A stretch of DNA of 17,919 nt from Candidatus Thorarchaeota archaeon. GTDB lineage: Archaea > Asgardarchaeota > Thorarchaeia > Thorarchaeales > Thorarchaeaceae. Made by a program: the position numbers and the translations under genes. The stretch's first letter is position 1; each line of letters opens with the position of its first letter. Below the pieces are notes generated by a model, which did not search any database, was not told the DNA's origin, and worked only from the letters and a program-made list of their open reading frames with translations. The stretch lies in the NCBI GenBank assembly GCA_016840245.1, contig JAEOST010000078.1, positions 1 to 17,919 of the forward strand. Reading direction: 5' to 3'. Of this stretch, positions 13,740-17,919 are shown one piece after another.

Positions 13740-15839
13740 ATGACAATTGATACAGATTCACCATATGAACGGTTTGAGGAGTTTATTCTTACGTACAAGG
13801 ACGAACAAGGCAATCCCATCTACTGGTCAAGGATACAGCAAATGTCGCTCAACGAGGAAACTTCACTCAGTGTTGACTTTCAGGATTTAATGACATTTGA
13901 TAACGTATTCATGACACTAGCTAGTGAGAAACCTGATGAGTTTCTCAAAATGGCAGACAGTGTACTGGTTTCGATTCTGAGGAGAGAAGATCCAGACTAC
14001 GTTGAAAATTTGTCCGATGAGGGACTTCTCAAACTCCGTATTATCAACTATCCAGAACATGTAGCTCTTCGAGCCATTCGTTCAAAACATATTGGACGAA
14101 TGATCCGCATCAGCGGCATCCTCATGCGTGCAAGTGAAGTTAAACCACTACTAAAAATAGGTGTGTTTGAGTGCAAAGTTTGTGGAGAAAGATTACTAGT
14201 TGAACAGGTAGAAGGTCAGTACACTGTCCCTGACCAGTGTACTAATGAACACTGTAGGTATCACCTGAAAAAGCCTCCAGTGCGATTAATTGTGGGAGGA
14301 GAAGGAGCATCTCGCTTTGAGGACTGGCAGAGAGTACGGATTCAGGAATCGCCTGATGAATTACCCCCAGGTTCTATGCCTCGTTCTGTTGATGTGACAC
14401 TTCGAGGGGATATTGTCGATATTTCACGTCCTGGGGACTTGGCCAAGGTAACAGGCATTCTCCAGACCTCACCTGATTTCTCTCGACGAGGTGGCCGACT
14501 GGCTACATTCAATGTGTATATTGAGGCAAGTGGTGTTGAAGTTGCCGAGAAAGAGTTTGAGCAGCTTGAGATTACAGAGGAGGATGAGAAACGTATCAAG
14601 GAGCTCTCAGAAGATCAATATGTCCATGAGAGAATCTATGCTTCGATTGCTCCTTCAATTCAGGGTCATGAGCTCATCAAGGAGTCAATCGCACTTCTAT
14701 TGTTTGGAGGTGTTTCGAAAACGCTTCCTGATGGAACCCGTTTGAGAGGTCGCTCAAATATTTTGATGATAGGAGATCCTGGTACAGGAAAGAGTCAGAT
14801 TCTCAAGTTTGTGTCCGGTCTCGCAGCAAGGGGGCTATATACATCTGGGAAGGGAACAACTGCAGCCGGTCTTACTGCTGCTGTTGTCCACGATGCTGAT
14901 ACTGGTGCAATGACCCTAGAGGCTGGGGCGTTAGTATTAGCAGATCAGGGTATTGCGTGCATTGATGAATTTGATAAGATGGATCCCAATGATCGTACTG
15001 CCATTCACGAGGCAATGGAACAGCACACAGTTAGTATTGCAAAAGCAGGTATCGTAGCAACTCTCAATGCTCGAACGTCCATACTTGCAGCTGCTAATCC
15101 CACTCTTGGACGATACGAGTCATCCCTTTCAGTTCAGGATAATATCAAGCTGCCATTTACCATCCTTTCAAGATTTGACCTGATGTGGATACTTGTAGAT
15201 ACTCCAGAAGCCACCAAGGATAGAGAATTAGCACAATTTATACTGGGCATGCATCAAATGAAAAAGACTACTACCAAGGGTGTTGCAGCTCCCGTTCTTC
15301 CAGACTTCTTAAAGAAGTATATTGGATATGCCAATCGCTATGTGATTCCACAGCTCTCGGCAGAGGCATCTGAAGTAATAGAGAACTTCTATGTTGAACT
15401 TCGAAAGAGTGCCGAAGGTGGAGCGGCACCTGTCCCTATCACAGCACGTCAGCTTGAATCACTCGTTCGACTTTCAGAAGCAAGAGCGAAAATGGCATTG
15501 CGCTCTAAGGTCACAAAAGAAGATGCGCAAGCAGCAGTCAGATTGATGGAAGAATCACTCAGAATGGTTGCATTGGATCGGGTCACTGGTAAGATAGACA
15601 TTGATAGGCTTGTGTCCACCATGAGTGCTGCACAACGAAGTTCATCTGATATCATCCTAAAGGCAATGAAGGACCTTGAAGCTGAGGGCGTATCGACAGT
15701 TAATCAAGATGTTTTGATTGAGAGAGTTGTTGCATTAGGTCTCGCTGCAGAACGAGCTGAGGAAGTTATCAGAAAACTAGTCGCAGAGGGTATCTTGTTC
15801 CACCCACGTGATGGCAAGATTAAGCGGATTCAGAGCTGA
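13740..15839 (+). CDS. mcm: MCM replicative DNA helicase
   Basis: This 699-aa protein is the archaeal MCM, whose hexamer unwinds DNA at the fork. The N-terminal domain has a zinc-binding cysteine set: C145, C148, C167 and C172. The AAA+ domain has Walker A GDPGTGKS (345-352), Walker B ACIDEFD (406-412), sensor-1 AAANP (450-454) and the arginine finger LSRFDL (476-481). A C-terminal winged helix occupies about residues 625-699. Walker A reads GTGKS where MCMs commonly have GTAKS. I use the ATG at 13740, the first in-frame ATG, which leads straight into the conserved N-terminus; a TTG at 13674 would add 22 unconserved residues. The last 29 nt overlap the hel308 start in another frame. Confidence 0.98.
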   Translation: MTIDTDSPYERFEEFILTYKDEQGNPIYWSRIQQMSLNEETSLSVDFQDLMTFDNVFMTLASEKPDEFLKMADSVLVSILRREDPDYVENLSDEGLLKLRIINYPEHVALRAIRSKHIGRMIRISGILMRASEVKPLLKIGVFECKVCGERLLVEQVEGQYTVPDQCTNEHCRYHLKKPPVRLIVGGEGASRFEDWQRVRIQESPDELPPGSMPRSVDVTLRGDIVDISRPGDLAKVTGILQTSPDFSRRGGRLATFNVYIEASGVEVAEKEFEQLEITEEDEKRIKELSEDQYVHERIYASIAPSIQGHELIKESIALLLFGGVSKTLPDGTRLRGRSNILMIGDPGTGKSQILKFVSGLAARGLYTSGKGTTAAGLTAAVVHDADTGAMTLEAGALVLADQGIACIDEFDKMDPNDRTAIHEAMEQHTVSIAKAGIVATLNARTSILAAANPTLGRYESSLSVQDNIKLPFTILSRFDLMWILVDTPEATKDRELAQFILGMHQMKKTTTKGVAAPVLPDFLKKYIGYANRYVIPQLSAEASEVIENFYVELRKSAEGGAAPVPITARQLESLVRLSEARAKMALRSKVTKEDAQAAVRLMEESLRMVALDRVTGKIDIDRLVSTMSAAQRSSSDIILKAMKDLEAEGVSTVNQDVLIERVVALGLAAERAEEVIRKLVAEGILFHPRDGKIKRIQS

Positions 15840-17919
15840 AGGACCAATCACTGTATCGGAGTGGGAAAAGTCGCACATAAGAAAGATTCCAATAAATCCT
15901 AGAATATTAGATGTGCTTGAAGAGATGGGCATCTCTACACTCTTTCCTCCACAGAAGAGTGCCTTTGGTACAGATGTTTTGAATGGTGGCAATCTGGTAT
16001 TAGCTATACCAACCAGCTCGGGGAAAACTCTGGTAGCAGAGATTTGTATGCTCAAGGCAATTCTTGATGGTAAAGGAAAGGCACTGTATCTTGTCCCCTT
16101 GAAGTCACTAGCACGAGAAAAATTCAATGACTTTGGGAAGTACAATTCTCTAGGTATCACCACATCTATGTCAGTTGGAGACTATGATTCTCCAGGAACG
16201 CGGCTTAATGACGCAGATATTGTGGTATTGACCACCGAGAAGGCAGACTCTCTCATAAGACATAGAGCAAGTTGGTTGCAAGATATAGCAGTCATTGTTG
16301 TAGATGAGGTGCACCTAGTCAATGACCAGTCAAGAGGCCCAACCCTCGAGATGGTCTTGGCAAAGATGACTCAGATCATTCCAGATGTTCAAATTGTGGC
16401 ATTGAGTGCTACAATCTCAAATGCGGATGAGATTGCAGGATGGCTTGATGCTGAACTAGTAAAGAGTTCATGGAGACCTGTACCTCTCAATGAAGGTGTT
16501 TCATTAGATGGTAGAATCAGTTTCAGTGATGGTTCTAGTAGGAATGTAAACAGGACAAGGAGAGAAGAAATCACTGATGTAGTATGTGATATATTGGATG
16601 AGAATGGTCAAGTGCTCATCTTTGTTTCGAGTCGTCGGTCTACAGTAGCAGTAGCAAAGAAAATAGCAGCATCTATTCGTCCATATATTTCACAAGAATC
16701 ATTGGACGAACTATCAAAGATAGCAGATAAAATAGGTAGTGGACATTCAGCCCCGGAGGCATCAAAGACACTCTCCCGAGTTCTTAGACAAGGTATCGCG
16801 TTTCATCATGCCGGTCTCGATAACCAAGAACGAGTGTTGGTCGAAGATGCTTTCAGAAACAACCATCTAAAGGTGATTACAGCAACACCGACTCTTGCTG
16901 CTGGTGTCAACCTTCCAGCTCGAAGAGTCATTGTCCGTGACTATCGTCGGTTCGAACAAGGGAGAGGAAGTTATCCTATTCCAATTCTAGAGTACAAACA
17001 AATGGCCGGACGTGCAGGTCGTCCGAAATACGATAAATATGGAGAAGCTGTATTGATGGCCAAATCTGAACAAGAATTGGAGTTCCTCATTGATCGTTAT
17101 CTCCTATCGGAGTCAGAGATTATTACCTCGAAGCTTGCATCACAGTCAGCAATTCAGTCACATTTACTCTCGTCTATCGCAGCTGAAATGACAAGCACCA
17201 GAGAAGAGATTGATGAACTAATAGCAGGTACATTCTTTTCATTTCAATTCAATCCACAGGATATCGAACATCATGTATCTGCAGCATTACACTATCTCCA
17301 AGAGGGAGAGTTGGTTGACAAGGGAAATGATGGCAAACTTATATCGACTCCACTTGGTAGAAGAACCTCGCAACTCTATGTAGACCCTCGTACTGCGGTC
17401 TTATTGCGCGACGTGTTATCTAAGTCTGAAGAAGCCACAGAGATAGGCCTACTACATCTGATTTGCAGTACTGTGGATCAACCTGTTACATATGTCACTC
17501 AATCAGAATTTGGAGACTACGAATTCTTCATCGAGGACCACTATAAAGAATTCATGACTGAACCGCCTGATAGCTGGGAAGAGCCAGAAAAGTATACAGC
17601 TTTTCTTGCTCAGATAAAGACCGCAAGACTGCTAGAAGATTGGGTGGATGAGAGCTCAGAGAAATCCATCACCGATGAGTATAATGTTGGTATGGGAGAT
17701 ATTCATCGTTATGTTCAGTCAGCAAAATGGCTACTGTATGCGGCTTCTGAAGTTGCAAAAATTACCGGTGCGGATAACCATATTGGACTATTGCATCAGC
17801 TTCAGACACGAATGCGGCATGGCGTTAAGAGTGAACTCTTAGAACTTGTTGGTCTTAGAGGGATAGGACGAATTAGAGGGAGGATGCTGTATAGCCATGG
17901 TTTGAAGACTCTGTCAGAC
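15811..17919 (+). CDS. hel308: Hel308 (Ski2-like) DNA helicase, 3' end cut by window edge
   Basis: The frame is open from the ATG at 15811 to the window end (703 codons, no stop). Hel308 is a 3'-5' helicase acting on stalled forks. Motifs are LFPPQ (Q motif, Gln48), PTSSGKT (motif I, 67-73), DEVH (motif II, 165-168), SAT (III, 199-201), AFHHAGL (330-336), TPTLAAGVNLPAR (V, about 360-372) and QMAGRAGRP (VI, 397-405). A winged helix and ratchet domain follow, and the helix-hairpin-helix domain starts at LLELVGLRGIGRIRGR (about 677 on) but is truncated. The start lies 29 nt inside mcm, in another frame; the next in-frame ATG, at 15925, would remove the N-terminal segment before the Q motif. The overlap implies translational coupling to mcm. 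Confidence 0.95.
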   Translation, partial: MARLSGFRAEGPITVSEWEKSHIRKIPINPRILDVLEEMGISTLFPPQKSAFGTDVLNGGNLVLAIPTSSGKTLVAEICMLKAILDGKGKALYLVPLKSLAREKFNDFGKYNSLGITTSMSVGDYDSPGTRLNDADIVVLTTEKADSLIRHRASWLQDIAVIVVDEVHLVNDQSRGPTLEMVLAKMTQIIPDVQIVALSATISNADEIAGWLDAELVKSSWRPVPLNEGVSLDGRISFSDGSSRNVNRTRREEITDVVCDILDENGQVLIFVSSRRSTVAVAKKIAASIRPYISQESLDELSKIADKIGSGHSAPEASKTLSRVLRQGIAFHHAGLDNQERVLVEDAFRNNHLKVITATPTLAAGVNLPARRVIVRDYRRFEQGRGSYPIPILEYKQMAGRAGRPKYDKYGEAVLMAKSEQELEFLIDRYLLSESEIITSKLASQSAIQSHLLSSIAAEMTSTREEIDELIAGTFFSFQFNPQDIEHHVSAALHYLQEGELVDKGNDGKLISTPLGRRTSQLYVDPRTAVLLRDVLSKSEEATEIGLLHLICSTVDQPVTYVTQSEFGDYEFFIEDHYKEFMTEPPDSWEEPEKYTAFLAQIKTARLLEDWVDESSEKSITDEYNVGMGDIHRYVQSAKWLLYAASEVAKITGADNHIGLLHQLQTRMRHGVKSELLELVGLRGIGRIRGRMLYSHGLKTLSD

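Noticed and set aside
15777..16163. A 128-aa minus-strand frame over the mcm-hel308 junction
   Set aside because: It is antisense to conserved Hel308 motifs (Q motif and motif I) and shows no domain.
1..17919. CRISPR arrays, insertion sequences, integrase or att sites
   Set aside because: No regularly spaced direct repeats, transposase or integrase motifs were seen; the tRNA-Gly has no adjacent duplicated 3' end.

Overview
This window is archaeal chromosome. The evidence is a Kae1-Bud32 pair, an archaeal/eukaryal-type S15 (uS15), an Sm-like archaeal protein, a DUF460 protein, RFC small and large subunits, MCM, GINS, Orc1/Cdc6 and Hel308. Promoters are TATA-like elements, with GTG/TTG starts in places. 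The base composition is moderate and the gene content is that of a mesophile-like genome. Lineage cannot be fixed from the sequence alone. The overall flavour (RFC, GINS, MCM and Hel308 close together, plus a degenerate RecJ/Cdc45-like protein) would fit an Asgard (for example Thorarchaeia-like) or TACK-related archaeon, but that is a weak guess. No mobile element, CRISPR array or sign of recent transfer was seen.

Layout. 1-3673 (minus strand): kae1 and bud32 overlap by 4 nt, followed by rpsO (S15) with its own TATA box and a Cdc45/RecJ-like gene. A further gene may begin at the left edge. 3836-4051 (plus): an Sm-like protein, divergent from kae1. 4075-6090 (minus): a large DUF460 protein with an RNase H-like domain, a GGQ-containing central module and a coiled coil. 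6216-6503 (plus): a small winged-helix regulator. 6548-7198 (minus): an unrecognised protein with an acidic Ser/Thr/Pro linker. 7352-7428 (plus): tRNA-Gly(CCC). 7434-8069 (minus): an unrecognised multi-pass membrane protein. 8070-8366: a 297-nt intergenic region with iterated GCACAAT motifs and a long inverted repeat, just ahead of orc1/cdc6; it is a candidate replication origin or control region. 8367-10710 (plus): orc1/cdc6, a winged-helix protein and truA. 10673-12850 (minus): rfcS then rfcL. 13000-17919 (plus): a GINS subunit, mcm, and hel308, which runs off the right edge.

How it fits together. The locus is a replication island. Orc1/Cdc6 (initiator), MCM plus GINS plus a Cdc45-like protein (the archaeal CMG helicase), RFC (clamp loader) and Hel308 (stalled-fork helicase) lie within one 18-kb window. 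They are mixed with translation and tRNA-modification genes: S15, the KEOPS pair Kae1/Bud32, TruA and tRNA-Gly.

The most interesting points are: (1) a central module of the DUF460 protein that reads like the GGQ loop of aRF1/eRF1-type peptidyl-tRNA hydrolases; (2) a Cdc45-like protein that has lost every RecJ catalytic motif; and (3) the repeat-rich, structured region upstream of orc1/cdc6.
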